Positions 18,601 to 26,662 of a DNA stretch of 64,000 nucleotides are shown in pieces. The notes under the pieces were generated by a model. That model had not been told where the DNA came from, ran no database searches, and worked only from the letters and a program-made list of their open reading frames with translations. Both the position numbers and the translations under genes were made by a program. The number at the start of each line of letters is the position of its first letter. Positions within the stretch are counted from its first letter, which is position 1. Source of the DNA: Alphaproteobacteria bacterium (GTDB lineage: Bacteria; Pseudomonadota; Alphaproteobacteria; Caulobacterales; Maricaulaceae); contig JANSXV010000004.1 of assembly GCA_024742735.1 (NCBI GenBank), forward strand, positions 368,093 to 432,092. The letters are read 5' to 3'.

Positions 18601-19266
18601 GAACGTGCCGTAGCCGCCCACGATCACGTGGGTCAGCTCCTGCAGCGGCGAGAACAGCATACCGATGGTCGGCACGTCGGTGACCGGCTCGTTGATGGCG
18701 ATCATGGCGACGTCCGCCCAGGGGAAGGGTAGCCCGCCATTATCCAGGTTGGCGCTGGGATGAATGATGACGTCCGTCGACAGGGCGACGCCGCCCTGGC
18801 TGTAGCCGACGCCCGCGCCGATATAGTTGAACAGTGGCGTTGACGTGTCAGGCCCAAAGCCGATGAGCATGGTCTGAGCGGCTTGGCCGGGCAGACCGTA
18901 GGCTTCGGACGAGCTTGAGTTCAGGCAGTGCGCTGCTGTCAGGATGGTGCGCGGATTGATCAGCGACCCGGTGCAGTTGAAGAAAATCCCGCCGGTCGTG
19001 TTGTTCTGACGGAAGATCTGGACCGTTGAGCCCCATACATTGTTGACGTCGAAGCTGTTGTCCAAGGCTTCGCCCGGCGTTGTCGCGCCGCCCACGTCGT
19101 CGCGCACGAGAATGCGCCGGGTCATGGCCCCGTCGGGACTGGCGACGAACACCGCCTCGCCCTCGGTGCTGCGCACGGCCGCGCGCTCCTGGTCAGCATA
19201 AGCGATGCCGGTGGTCAGAGCGGTCAGCGCCGCGCCGGCGAAAAGAATTGTGCGTTTGGATGTCAT
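15691..19266 (-). CDS. Trypsin-like serine protease autotransporter
   Basis: Start at the ATG complement 19264-19266 (MTSKRTILFAG) with AGGGGA upstream; 1191 residues. A signal peptide ends near GIAYA. The chymotrypsin-like protease domain has the catalytic His in LTAAHC (H113), a DVAMIAI segment for the Asp, and the nucleophile in APGDSGSALIAD about residue 320. A long passenger follows, with the typical beta-helix extension VLRIDIFDNAG..TATSNDLLNILGAA. The last 270 residues or so are an autotransporter barrel ending VTLNFGF. The passenger is expected at the cell surface or released. Several Cys pairs in the protease domain suggest disulfides. It is transcribed alone. Confidence 0.92.
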   Translation of the reverse strand: MTSKRTILFAGAALTALTTGIAYADQERAAVRSTEGEAVFVASPDGAMTRRILVRDDVGGATTPGEALDNSFDVNNVWGSTVQIFRQNNTTGGIFFNCTGSLINPRTILTAAHCLNSSSSEAYGLPGQAAQTMLIGFGPDTSTPLFNYIGAGVGYSQGGVALSTDVIIHPSANLDNGGLPFPWADVAMIAINEPVTDVPTIGMLFSPLQELTHVIVGGYGTFGTGDQGELGSGFRRLIGENQLGILGSPADLADTVFPAFAPTANFGFETQDFYMIDFDNPNRTPDQQDDCTFNPTGVSCTSLDGVRAIDWFDGDALEREAGTAPGDSGSALIADQLADFPLILGVLSGGFDFFGIGNQYSDISFYNPLFPFYEFISANSPYKYVSANAGDGLWTDPDHWTQDLDPNFYIIDGTGQIVNGLPEGPEEGVYSSDNNLGSILGNDISGYPTDDSPFLPPRSAGAPASASSEAFTGSLAGAQGEPGGVQIGTISADVLAGLSTGAVGREGAEAEDGEGEADTTEAGREFTGSLTGATPEDAPNFGNNLPQSSVLQGPGSTGFVPNNTDGTPGTAFENPAQYFDVSFTQQGTTTLTGDGALLDIVVDQVSLLHGGATLDIIDGGGLFSLIGVNVMVGTLRVGERGYLDTPLLINDMGIVTGSGLIVTDLFLNRGGIVDPDFTGEANTLGELTILGDYVQQGQGVLRIDIFDNAGTATSNDLLNILGAAAIDGTLLTAVADPAAVPRGSQYTVLQALGGLTGTFANEMTQFSAVMSFDVAYGANAVTLTAVADDYANVLAGSHGNVLAVAGALDAATSPDALPSGDLGAMVASLDALSSAAQLEAALASTAPNETFVFDQLGFTAARSFNAILSQRPRTARAARGGFDVTGLRMRSSDSPVLLASAAQNAPMPAPASRDRILPDNMTAFLSGDIAFAENGLSNVAGEVETASVAAGLETQINRHVSAGAAVIGSWMEAGENDRSFDGDAMGFGAYLSAANRTFYGSANIGFLQHSFESERPVFNGTGVAIAGGDTEATQLLAGAEVGANFALGASGEFGPVLRVRTATLDIDSYQETGGGVFAVAVEGRDLTETVSSLGFTAWKSIGDKLVLSGELTWENYLDGDEASTAVAALLSAPNAPFAITGAPFDDSYYALRVGAGYELTEGVMLSGRYDVDIDRDDFDYQRFMVTLNFGF

Positions 19267-19397
19267 ACCGTGGTCCCCTGGTGAGCCAGCGCGGTTCCGC
19301 CGCGCATTCATCTGACTGCGACCATAATTGCGGGAACACTGGCCCGGTCAAGATCAACCGAGCCGGGAACGGCCGCTCATCCATGGCCGCAGGGCGC

Positions 19398-20207
19398 CTA
19401 TAACCTCTTGGCGATAGCAACGGCCTGCGCCAGGTGCACTGGCCGCGTCGTCGTCGTGAGCACACAGTCGACCCAGCCTCGGCCGCATGCCGCCGTCAGA
19501 CCTTCGAGGGCGCCTGTTCTGCCGCGGCCCGGCGGGCCGGAGCGCAGGCTTCGAGCGAGCTTGTAAAGGTCGGCAGCCGACCGGGGCGGCGAGCGGCGCG
19601 CAGGCGAATCGCCCGCCGTCTCGATGGCGAAAACCTTCAGCCCTCGCCGGGAGGCCGTTCGCAGGCGCGCAGCTTCGTCAGAATCGATAAAGGGGTGAAC
19701 CGGCGCCATGACGGCGGCGAAGCGGCCGGACGCGAGCGCTGCGTCCAGCTCGCCGCCCCGTCCCGCGACGCCGAGCACGCCGAACGCGCCGGCCCGGTGC
19801 AGGTCGTCGAGGCGGCCGAAGAGGTCCGGAGTCAATTCAGCCGGATCAGGACCGTGCAGGAAGAGCGTGTCGACCCCGTCAACGCCGAGCCGGGTGAGGC
19901 TGGCGCGCACGCTCGCCTCTATTGCGTCCGGCGAGAAGTCCCTGCGCCGGCCAACCAGCCCGTGGCTGGTGAGGCCCGCCTTGGTCATTACGTGAAGACG
20001 GTCTCGGTCCAGACGCTTCAGGGCTGAACCGAGGCGCCGTTCCGCCTCGCCATTTCCATAGGCGGGCGCGGTGTCGAACACCGTGATCCCCTGGGACGCG
20101 GCCTGCTCGATCAGGGCGATCGTATCCGTCCGGCGCACCAGCGGCGTGCCGTGCGCGCCGGACACGCCGAACCCCAGCCGGGACACGGGCCGCTGCGGCT
20201 GGCTCAC
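19398..20207 (-). CDS. Aldo/keto reductase
   Basis: A 269-residue (beta/alpha)8 NAD(P)H-dependent oxidoreductase. Visible motifs are RLGFGVSGAHG at the start, FDTAPAYGNGEAERRLGSAL carrying the catalytic Asp and Tyr, the lysine in MTKAGL, and LGVDGVDTLFLHGPD with the catalytic His. Near the C-terminus VDCVLTTTTRPVHLAQAVA forms the cofactor end. The first codon overlaps the end of the SDR gene upstream by 4 bases, so the two are translationally coupled. The substrate is unknown; such proteins reduce aldehydes or sugars. Confidence 0.85.
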   Translation of the reverse strand: MSQPQRPVSRLGFGVSGAHGTPLVRRTDTIALIEQAASQGITVFDTAPAYGNGEAERRLGSALKRLDRDRLHVMTKAGLTSHGLVGRRRDFSPDAIEASVRASLTRLGVDGVDTLFLHGPDPAELTPDLFGRLDDLHRAGAFGVLGVAGRGGELDAALASGRFAAVMAPVHPFIDSDEAARLRTASRRGLKVFAIETAGDSPARRSPPRSAADLYKLARSLRSGPPGRGRTGALEGLTAACGRGWVDCVLTTTTRPVHLAQAVAIAKRL

Positions 20208-20992
20208 GTCTGCGAGGTCTCCCGCCGGGTCAGCCAGCGCACCAGAGGCGCGGGCGAAAGCTTCATCAGGATCATCGCCCGGCGCATGGCCGCACCGGTC
20301 AGGACGAAGCGCTTCTTCCGGTCCAGACCCTTCAGGATGTCGCGCGCGACCTCGTCGGCGGTGGTGGCGGTGAAGCTGGTGAAGGTGCGAACCCGGTCCA
20401 TGGCCGCGCGGGTCTTGAAGGGCGTGTCCGCAACGGCGGACGGGCAGACCGTCATTACGCGCACGGGCGAGCCGGCCTCAATCAGCTCATCGGTCAGAGC
20501 CTCGGAATAATGCTTCACGAACGCCTTGGTGGCGGCATAGACGGCCAGGTTCGGCGCCGGGGTGAAAGCGGAGTTGGAGGCGACGTTGACGATGGTCCCG
20601 CCCCCGCCCTCTTCCATGGGCTTGAGGAAAGCGCGGGTCATGGCGTGCAGCGCGGCGGCGTTGACGGCGATCATCTTCGCCTCCGCCTCGGCCGGCAGCT
20701 CCGCGCTGGGGCCATAGACGCCGAACCCCGCGTTGTTGACCAGCAGCTGGATCGCGCCATGACCGTTGGCCCACTGAAGAATCCGGTCCACGGCGCCGAC
20801 CTGGGACACGTCAAGCGCCAGGGTCTCCACTTCAGCGTTGGGCTGATCATCGCGGATGCTCGCCGCGGACGCCGCCAGCTCGGCCTCATCCAGGCTGACC
20901 CAAAGCAGCCGCCAGCCGCGCTGGGCGAGGCGCCGGGACAGGGCCAGGCCGATCCCGCTCGAACCGCCGGTAATGAGGGCCGTGCGCCTCAT
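20204..20992 (-). CDS. Short-chain dehydrogenase/reductase
   Basis: Classical SDR of 262 residues. The Rossmann glycine motif is TGGSSGIG at residues 8-15, followed by LVNNAGFG, the catalytic Ser region NVASNSAFTPAPNLAVYAATKAF with Tyr and Lys in YxxxK spacing, and a PSAVADTPF loop. A basic C-terminal stretch (MRRAMILMKLSPAPLVRWLTRRE) could associate with the membrane. It overlaps the following aldo/keto reductase by 4 bases and its own start overlaps the stop of the SMP30-like gene, so these three form one coupled operon. The C-terminal KRFVLTGAAMRRAM pattern is typical of DltE-like SDRs of unknown substrate. Confidence 0.88.
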   Translation of the reverse strand: MRRTALITGGSSGIGLALSRRLAQRGWRLLWVSLDEAELAASAASIRDDQPNAEVETLALDVSQVGAVDRILQWANGHGAIQLLVNNAGFGVYGPSAELPAEAEAKMIAVNAAALHAMTRAFLKPMEEGGGGTIVNVASNSAFTPAPNLAVYAATKAFVKHYSEALTDELIEAGSPVRVMTVCPSAVADTPFKTRAAMDRVRTFTSFTATTADEVARDILKGLDRKKRFVLTGAAMRRAMILMKLSPAPLVRWLTRRETSQT

Positions 20993-22053
20993 TCGATCGG
21001 CTCGGGGACGGGATAGGCGTCGATGCCGTCGCGCTCCAGACCGGCGGTCCAGATACGCCCCTCGAACGGCGTCGCCGTCGTGATCCCGAACGGCGCATCG
21101 TCAGGACCGTAAAGCGCGGCGGCCGGCTTTCCATCGGTGGTCAGCGCCAGCGCCATGACCGGGCGCGGCGGTAAAGGCGGCAGACCCGCCAGCTGGATCC
21201 AGCGCCAGGCCAGACGCTTCACGAAGGGGCGCGGATGCAGCGCCTCGATCTCCGCCGAGCGCCGGGACGGAAGCGCCACCCAGATGAGGCCGGTTTCGGC
21301 GTCGAACTCCAGATTGTCGGGATAGCCGGGCAGGCCGTCGATCAGCAGCTCGACCCTTTCGGTGTTCGGATCCAGCACCCAGACCCGGCCGGCCCAGGTC
21401 TCGTTCAGATAGACCAGCCCGGTCTCAGGGTCGTGGTCCACCCCGTTGATGAAGGCGAAACCGTCAGCCAGGCGCGCATATTCGCCCGGCGCGAAGACGC
21501 GGTAGACGACGCCGGTCTGATCGCCCTCAAGAAATGACGTCATGTACTCGCCATAGCCATGGCGGCGGGACGCGTCGGTGAGGATGATGGTTTCATCCTC
21601 AAGAACCGTCAGGTCATCGGTGAAGACCAGTGGCCCGCCCTCGCTCTCATCGGCCATCCAGGTTTCGAACGTCCCGTCCTCGGCCAGGCGCAACAGCCCC
21701 TTCAGGGCGTCGGCCACGAAGAGCGACCCGTCCGGCGCGAAGGCCAGCCCCAGAGGTCTGCCGCCGGTGTTCGCATGCTCGACCCAGACGCCCGGCCCCT
21801 CACGCACCATGATGCGCCCATCGGCCAGGCTGGCGTACAACCGCCCGTCCGGACCGGGTTCCAGATCCTCGGGACCGTGCAGGTCGGAGGCCTCACGGAT
21901 CTCCGGCTGGACCGGGGCGGCGAACAGGGCGTCGATCTCGGGATCAGGCGGCGGCGGATCAAACCGGTAAGCGGTCAGAGCACCCGGCCCATAGGCCGCC
22001 AGGACGACGATCAGCAGAAGCGTCGTCAGAATGATCGATATCCAGCGCAGCAT
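20989..22053 (-). CDS. SMP-30/strictosidine synthase-like beta-propeller, membrane-anchored
   Basis: Start at the ATG complement 22051-22053 (MLRWISIILTT), preceded by GGGGGAG; a long upstream extension has no ribosome site. An N-terminal membrane segment (ISIILTTLLLIVVLAAYGPGALTAY) anchors a six-bladed propeller in the periplasm: HGPEDLEPGPDGRLYASLADGRI, PLGLAFAPDGSLFVADALKGLLRL, FINGVDHDPETGLVYLNETW, and PGYPDNLEFDAETGLIWVALPSRR. These resemble APMAP/strictosidine synthase-like esterases and lactonases, where an Asn/Asp/Glu set binds calcium. It is the first gene of a three-gene operon with the SDR and aldo/keto reductase. A lactone or ester substrate is a guess from the fold. Confidence 0.8.
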   Translation of the reverse strand: MLRWISIILTTLLLIVVLAAYGPGALTAYRFDPPPPDPEIDALFAAPVQPEIREASDLHGPEDLEPGPDGRLYASLADGRIMVREGPGVWVEHANTGGRPLGLAFAPDGSLFVADALKGLLRLAEDGTFETWMADESEGGPLVFTDDLTVLEDETIILTDASRRHGYGEYMTSFLEGDQTGVVYRVFAPGEYARLADGFAFINGVDHDPETGLVYLNETWAGRVWVLDPNTERVELLIDGLPGYPDNLEFDAETGLIWVALPSRRSAEIEALHPRPFVKRLAWRWIQLAGLPPLPPRPVMALALTTDGKPAAALYGPDDAPFGITTATPFEGRIWTAGLERDGIDAYPVPEPIE

Positions 22054-22144
22054 GGGCGGCTCCCCCTTTACATCCGGTAAGATTGAGGGAGGGGCTCGGC
22101 GGGGGCAAGGGCGGGGATTGGCGCTGCAGCTGCCTGGAGGTCCC

Positions 22145-25100
22145 CTAAGCCCATTTCGCCCCGCCCGCCTCGATCTTCGCGGCTTCGAAGGGAACCACAT
22201 GGCGGATGTGCGCCTTGCGGGTGTCCCAGTCATTGAGGATCGCCGCGGCATGGAGCGAACCGGTGGCGGCGTAGTGCGCTTCGATGAGATCGCGGCAGCG
22301 CGTCTCGGCCTCGCCGGCCAGTTCGGTCAGGAAGACGCTGTCAGGGTTAAGGCGCGGCTCCAGCCGGTCATCCTCGTCCAGCACGAAGGCCTCGCCCCCG
22401 GTCATGCCGGCGGCGAAATTATCGCCGACCTTGCCCAGGATCACGGCGATCCCGCCGGTCATGTATTCGCAGCCATTGGCTCCACACCCTTCCACGACGA
22501 CCTGGGCACCGGAGTTGCGCACGGCGAAGCGCTGGCCCGCGCCGCCGGCCGCGAACAGGCGCCCTGACGTGGCGCCATAAAGCACCGTGTTGCCGATGAT
22601 CACGTCGCCCGGCTTGTGGTCCTTCGCCCCGCCGAACGGCCTGATCGCGATGGTCGCGCCGGACAGGCCCTTGCCCACATAGTCGTTGGCATCGCCTTCC
22701 AGCTCGATCCTGAGACCATGGGCGGAGAACGCCCCGAGGCTCTGCCCCGCCGAGCCGCGCAGACGAAGCGTCAGCTGGCCTTCCTCCAGCCCGTCCGGAC
22801 CGAACTTGCGCACGATGGCCGAGCTGGTGCGCGCGCCGACCGCGCGATCGGTGTTCTTCACGTCATAAACCAGCTGCATCTTTTCCCGGCGCGAGAAGAC
22901 GGGCGCAGCATCTTTCAGGATCTGTTCGTCCAGGCTCGGCGCGACGGCGTTGATCTGCTTGCGGGTCGAGCGCGGCGGGCGGGCCTGGGGATCGACCCGG
23001 ACCAGAAGCGGGTTGAGGTCGAGATCATCAAGATGGTCCGAACCCCGGCTGACCTGATCCAGCAGGTCGGCCCGGCCGATCACATCCTCCAGGCTCTGCG
23101 CACCCAGGCTCGCCAGAATTTCGCGCGCATCGCGGGCGATGAACGTCATCAGATTGACCACGTGGTCGGCCAGCCCCTCGAAGCGCTTCCTCAGCTCGTC
23201 ATCCTGCGTGCACACGCCCACCGGACAGGTGTTGGAATGACACTGGCGCACCATCAGGCAGCCCAGCGCGATGAGGCTGGTCGTGCCCACGCCGAACTCC
23301 TCCGCGCCGAGCATGGCCGCAATGACGATGTCGCGCCCGGTGCGGATGCCGCCGTCGGCGCGCAGCGTGACCCGCTCGCGCAGACCGTTCAGGGACAGGA
23401 CCTGGTGGGCTTCCGACAGGCCAAGCTCCAGCGGCGCGCCGGCGAACTTGATGGAGGTCTGAGGGCTCGCGCCTGTCCCGCCCACATTGCCGGAGATCAG
23501 GATGACGTCGGCATGGGCCTTGGCGACGCCGGCGGCCACGGCGCCCACTCCGGCGGCGGAGACAAGCTTCACGCACACCCGGGCGTCGGGATTGATCTGT
23601 TTGAGATCATAGATGAGCTGGGCCAGATCCTCGATGGAGTAGATGTCGTGGTGCGGCGGAGGTGAGATCAGCGTCGTGCCGGGGGTGGCGTGGCGCATCT
23701 TCGCGATGAACTCCGTCACCTTGAAGCCGGGCAGCTGGCCGCCCTCGCCGGGCTTGGCGCCCTGGGCCACCTTGATCTCGATCTCGCGGCACTGATTGAG
23801 GTACTCCGCCGTCACGCCGAACCGGCCCGAGGCCACCTGCTTGACCGCCGAGTTCATGTTGTCGCCGTTGGGCATGGGCGTGTAGCGCGCCCGGTCCTCA
23901 CCGCCTTCACCGGACACCGACTTGGCGCCGATCCGGTTCATGGCGACGTTCAGGGCGCCGTGGGCTTCCGGGCTGAGCGCTCCGAGGCTCATGCCCGGCG
24001 TCACGAAGCGCTGGCGGATTTCGTTCACGCTTTCGACCTGGGAGACGTCGATCTTCGGGCCCAGCGGGCGAGGCTCCAGGAGATCGCGCAGCTGGATCGG
24101 ATCGGAATCCCGGCGAGTCTGCAAACGCACATACTCGCGGAAGGACTCGTAATCCTCCTCGCGCACCGCCTTCTGCAGCGCATTGACGGATTTGGCCTCC
24201 ACCGCATGGGCTTCGCCCGACGCCCTCTGGCGGTAGAATCCGCCGATGGGCAGGCGCACAGCGTCCTGATCCTTCCAGGCGAAGCGATGGAGTTCAGCCA
24301 GCTTCTGCTCCAGGCCGGACAGGCCGATGCCGGAGATGCGGCTGGTCACCCCGCCCAGATACTCGCTCGCCAGCGCCCGGGACAGGCCGAGCACTTCAAA
24401 ATTGCACCCGCCGCGATAGGAGCTGACCACCGAGATGCCCATCTTGGACATGATTTTCAGAAGGCCGGCGTCGAAGGCGGCCTTCATGTTGAACGCCTTC
24501 TCCTCAAGGCTCATGGCCTTCAGGCCGCGCTGGGTGCGCGCCCCCACCGTTTCAAAGGCCATGTATGGATTCACGGTCGTCGCGCCGAGCCCGATCAGCA
24601 CCGCCAGGCCATGGGCGTCGGACACGTCGGCGGCCCGGACATTGAGCGAGCAATAGGTGCGCAAGCCCACCCGGGTGAGGTGCGTGTGCACCGCCCCGAC
24701 GGCGAGCGCCATGGGGGCCGCCATGGCGTGCGGGCCCTGATCCTCATCGGTGAGCACCAGGTGCTCGGCCCCGCCGCGCACGGCCTGTTCAGCCTCGTCG
24801 CGCAAGCGGTCAAGCGCGGCCAGCAGCGCTCCGCCGGTCCCCGTGGCGTCCTCAGCGGGAAAAGTCGAGGCGATGCGCGCCGTCTTTTCCCCAAGCAGGG
24901 CGCGCAGACGGTGATACATGCCGTTGGACAGGACCGGGCTTTCCAGAACGAACACGTTCGTCTGGGTTTCTTCCTCGGCCAGGATATTGCCCAGGTTCTT
25001 GAACCGGGTCTTCAGACCCATGACCCGTCCCTCGCGCAGGGGGTCGATGGGCGGGTTGGTGACCTGGGAGAAGTTCTGCCGGAAGTAATGGCTGAGCGGC

Positions 25101-26662
25101 CGGTAACGGTTGGACAGCACCGCCAGCGGGCTGTCATCGCCCATGGAACCGATAGCTTCCTTGCCGGATTCCGCCATGGGCGCGAGGATGATCTCGATCT
25201 CCTCCAGGGTCAGACCTGCAGCGGCCTGGCGGCGCAGGCGCGAGGCGTCGTCGTAGATGAGATCTTCGGGGCCTGGACCGATCTCGGTCTCGATATCCTT
25301 CACATTCTCCAGCCAGCGCTCATAGGGGTGCTTGCCGGCCAGCCAGTTCAGGATCCTCTTTTCATCCTTGAACCCGTCCTCGCCGCCGGATTCCAGATCC
25401 ACGGCGATCATGCGGCCCGGCGTCACCGCGCCGCGCTCGATCACGCGTTCCGGCTCGATTTCGGCCATGCCGGTCTCGGAGCCCACGGCGATCAGCCCGT
25501 CATCGGACCGGCTCCAGCGCAGGGGACGCAGCCCGTTGCGGTCCAGACCCGCGATAGCCCAGCGCCCGTCGCAGGCCACGACCGCCGCCGGCCCGTCCCA
25601 GGGCTCCATGACCGCGTTGCAGTACTCGTAAAGGCCGCGCCAGGAATCCGGCATCAGCTCGGAGCGCTTCGACCAGGCCTCCGGGATCAGCAGCGTCTTG
25701 GCCATGGGGGCCGAACGGCCCGCGCGCACCAGAATCTCGAACACTTCGTCCAAAGCTGCAGAATCCGACGCGCCGGGGCTGATCACCGGCTTCACGTCCG
25801 CTTCGGCGTCGGCGAAGGCCTTGTGGGCCATGAGGATTTCATGGCTCTTCATCCAGTTGCGGTTGCCCTTCAGCGTGTTGATCTCGCCGTTATGGGCGAG
25901 CATGCGGAAGGGCTGGGCGAGCTTCCATTCCGGGAAGGTGTTCGTCGAATAGCGCTGGTGGAAGATCGCGAACGGCGAGGTGAAGTCCGGATCGGTGAGG
26001 TCGGGATAGAACTGGTCGATGGCTTCGGCCAGGAACATGCCCTTGTAGATCACGTCGCGGGCCGACAGCGAGGCGATGTAGAAGCCCGGCAGCGCGTCGC
26101 CGCGCGCCTGCTTTTCGATGCGCCGGCGCACAATATACAGAACGCGCTCCAGGGCGTCGGCGTCGCGGCGCTGGGGATCGGCCAGCAGGATCTGCTCGAT
26201 GGCCGGACGTGTGGCGGCCGCCTTGTCGCCCAGGCAGGATGGATCGATGGGCACCTGGCGCCAGCCGAACAGGGTCAGACCGGCGCGCAGGATTTCCGTC
26301 TCCACGATGGCGCGCCCGCGCTCCTGGGCGGCGAAGTCGGTGCGCGGCAGGAACACCATGCCGACCCCGATGCGCGTATCCTCGCCCACATGGTGGCCGG
26401 TCCGCGCCACGAGCGTGCGGAAAAACCCTTGCGGAATGCCGGTGCGCAGCCCGGCCCCGTCGCCGGTCTTGCCGTCCGCGTCGACCGCGCCGCGATGCCA
26501 GACCGCCTTCAGCGCCTTGATGGCGAGTTCCACGGTCTCCCGGCGCTCCCGGCCATGCACGTCGGCGACCAGGCCGACGCCGCACGCGTCGCGGTCTGAA
26601 TCCGCTTCGATGGAACCGGCCTGGATCAGGCGGTTGCGTTCGGTTTGATAATCAAAGCTCAT
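22145..26662 (-). CDS. gltB: Glutamate synthase (NADPH) large subunit
   Basis: The 1505-residue subunit makes glutamate from glutamine and 2-oxoglutarate. The N-terminal Ntn-glutaminase nucleophile is C27 in DRDACGVGLVAD, so a 26-residue propeptide is removed. The central and FMN domains follow (GEGGEDRARYTPMPNGDN, KPGEGGQLPGFKVT, ISPPPHHDIYSIEDLAQLIYDLK). The 3Fe-4S cluster cysteines lie in CLMVRQCHSNTCPVGVCTQ, and the C-terminal GXGXG beta-helix ends at PFEAAKIEAGGAKWA. The start overlaps the gltD stop by 4 bases. Full length and complete. Confidence 0.98.
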   Translation of the reverse strand: MSFDYQTERNRLIQAGSIEADSDRDACGVGLVADVHGRERRETVELAIKALKAVWHRGAVDADGKTGDGAGLRTGIPQGFFRTLVARTGHHVGEDTRIGVGMVFLPRTDFAAQERGRAIVETEILRAGLTLFGWRQVPIDPSCLGDKAAATRPAIEQILLADPQRRDADALERVLYIVRRRIEKQARGDALPGFYIASLSARDVIYKGMFLAEAIDQFYPDLTDPDFTSPFAIFHQRYSTNTFPEWKLAQPFRMLAHNGEINTLKGNRNWMKSHEILMAHKAFADAEADVKPVISPGASDSAALDEVFEILVRAGRSAPMAKTLLIPEAWSKRSELMPDSWRGLYEYCNAVMEPWDGPAAVVACDGRWAIAGLDRNGLRPLRWSRSDDGLIAVGSETGMAEIEPERVIERGAVTPGRMIAVDLESGGEDGFKDEKRILNWLAGKHPYERWLENVKDIETEIGPGPEDLIYDDASRLRRQAAAGLTLEEIEIILAPMAESGKEAIGSMGDDSPLAVLSNRYRPLSHYFRQNFSQVTNPPIDPLREGRVMGLKTRFKNLGNILAEEETQTNVFVLESPVLSNGMYHRLRALLGEKTARIASTFPAEDATGTGGALLAALDRLRDEAEQAVRGGAEHLVLTDEDQGPHAMAAPMALAVGAVHTHLTRVGLRTYCSLNVRAADVSDAHGLAVLIGLGATTVNPYMAFETVGARTQRGLKAMSLEEKAFNMKAAFDAGLLKIMSKMGISVVSSYRGGCNFEVLGLSRALASEYLGGVTSRISGIGLSGLEQKLAELHRFAWKDQDAVRLPIGGFYRQRASGEAHAVEAKSVNALQKAVREEDYESFREYVRLQTRRDSDPIQLRDLLEPRPLGPKIDVSQVESVNEIRQRFVTPGMSLGALSPEAHGALNVAMNRIGAKSVSGEGGEDRARYTPMPNGDNMNSAVKQVASGRFGVTAEYLNQCREIEIKVAQGAKPGEGGQLPGFKVTEFIAKMRHATPGTTLISPPPHHDIYSIEDLAQLIYDLKQINPDARVCVKLVSAAGVGAVAAGVAKAHADVILISGNVGGTGASPQTSIKFAGAPLELGLSEAHQVLSLNGLRERVTLRADGGIRTGRDIVIAAMLGAEEFGVGTTSLIALGCLMVRQCHSNTCPVGVCTQDDELRKRFEGLADHVVNLMTFIARDAREILASLGAQSLEDVIGRADLLDQVSRGSDHLDDLDLNPLLVRVDPQARPPRSTRKQINAVAPSLDEQILKDAAPVFSRREKMQLVYDVKNTDRAVGARTSSAIVRKFGPDGLEEGQLTLRLRGSAGQSLGAFSAHGLRIELEGDANDYVGKGLSGATIAIRPFGGAKDHKPGDVIIGNTVLYGATSGRLFAAGGAGQRFAVRNSGAQVVVEGCGANGCEYMTGGIAVILGKVGDNFAAGMTGGEAFVLDEDDRLEPRLNPDSVFLTELAGEAETRCRDLIEAHYAATGSLHAAAILNDWDTRKAHIRHVVPFEAAKIEAGGAKWA

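Noticed and set aside
23690..26599. Long open frame of about 970 codons antisense to gltB
   Set aside because: It lies wholly opposite a clear GltB, has no ribosome site and no family features; long antisense frames are normal in GC-rich DNA.
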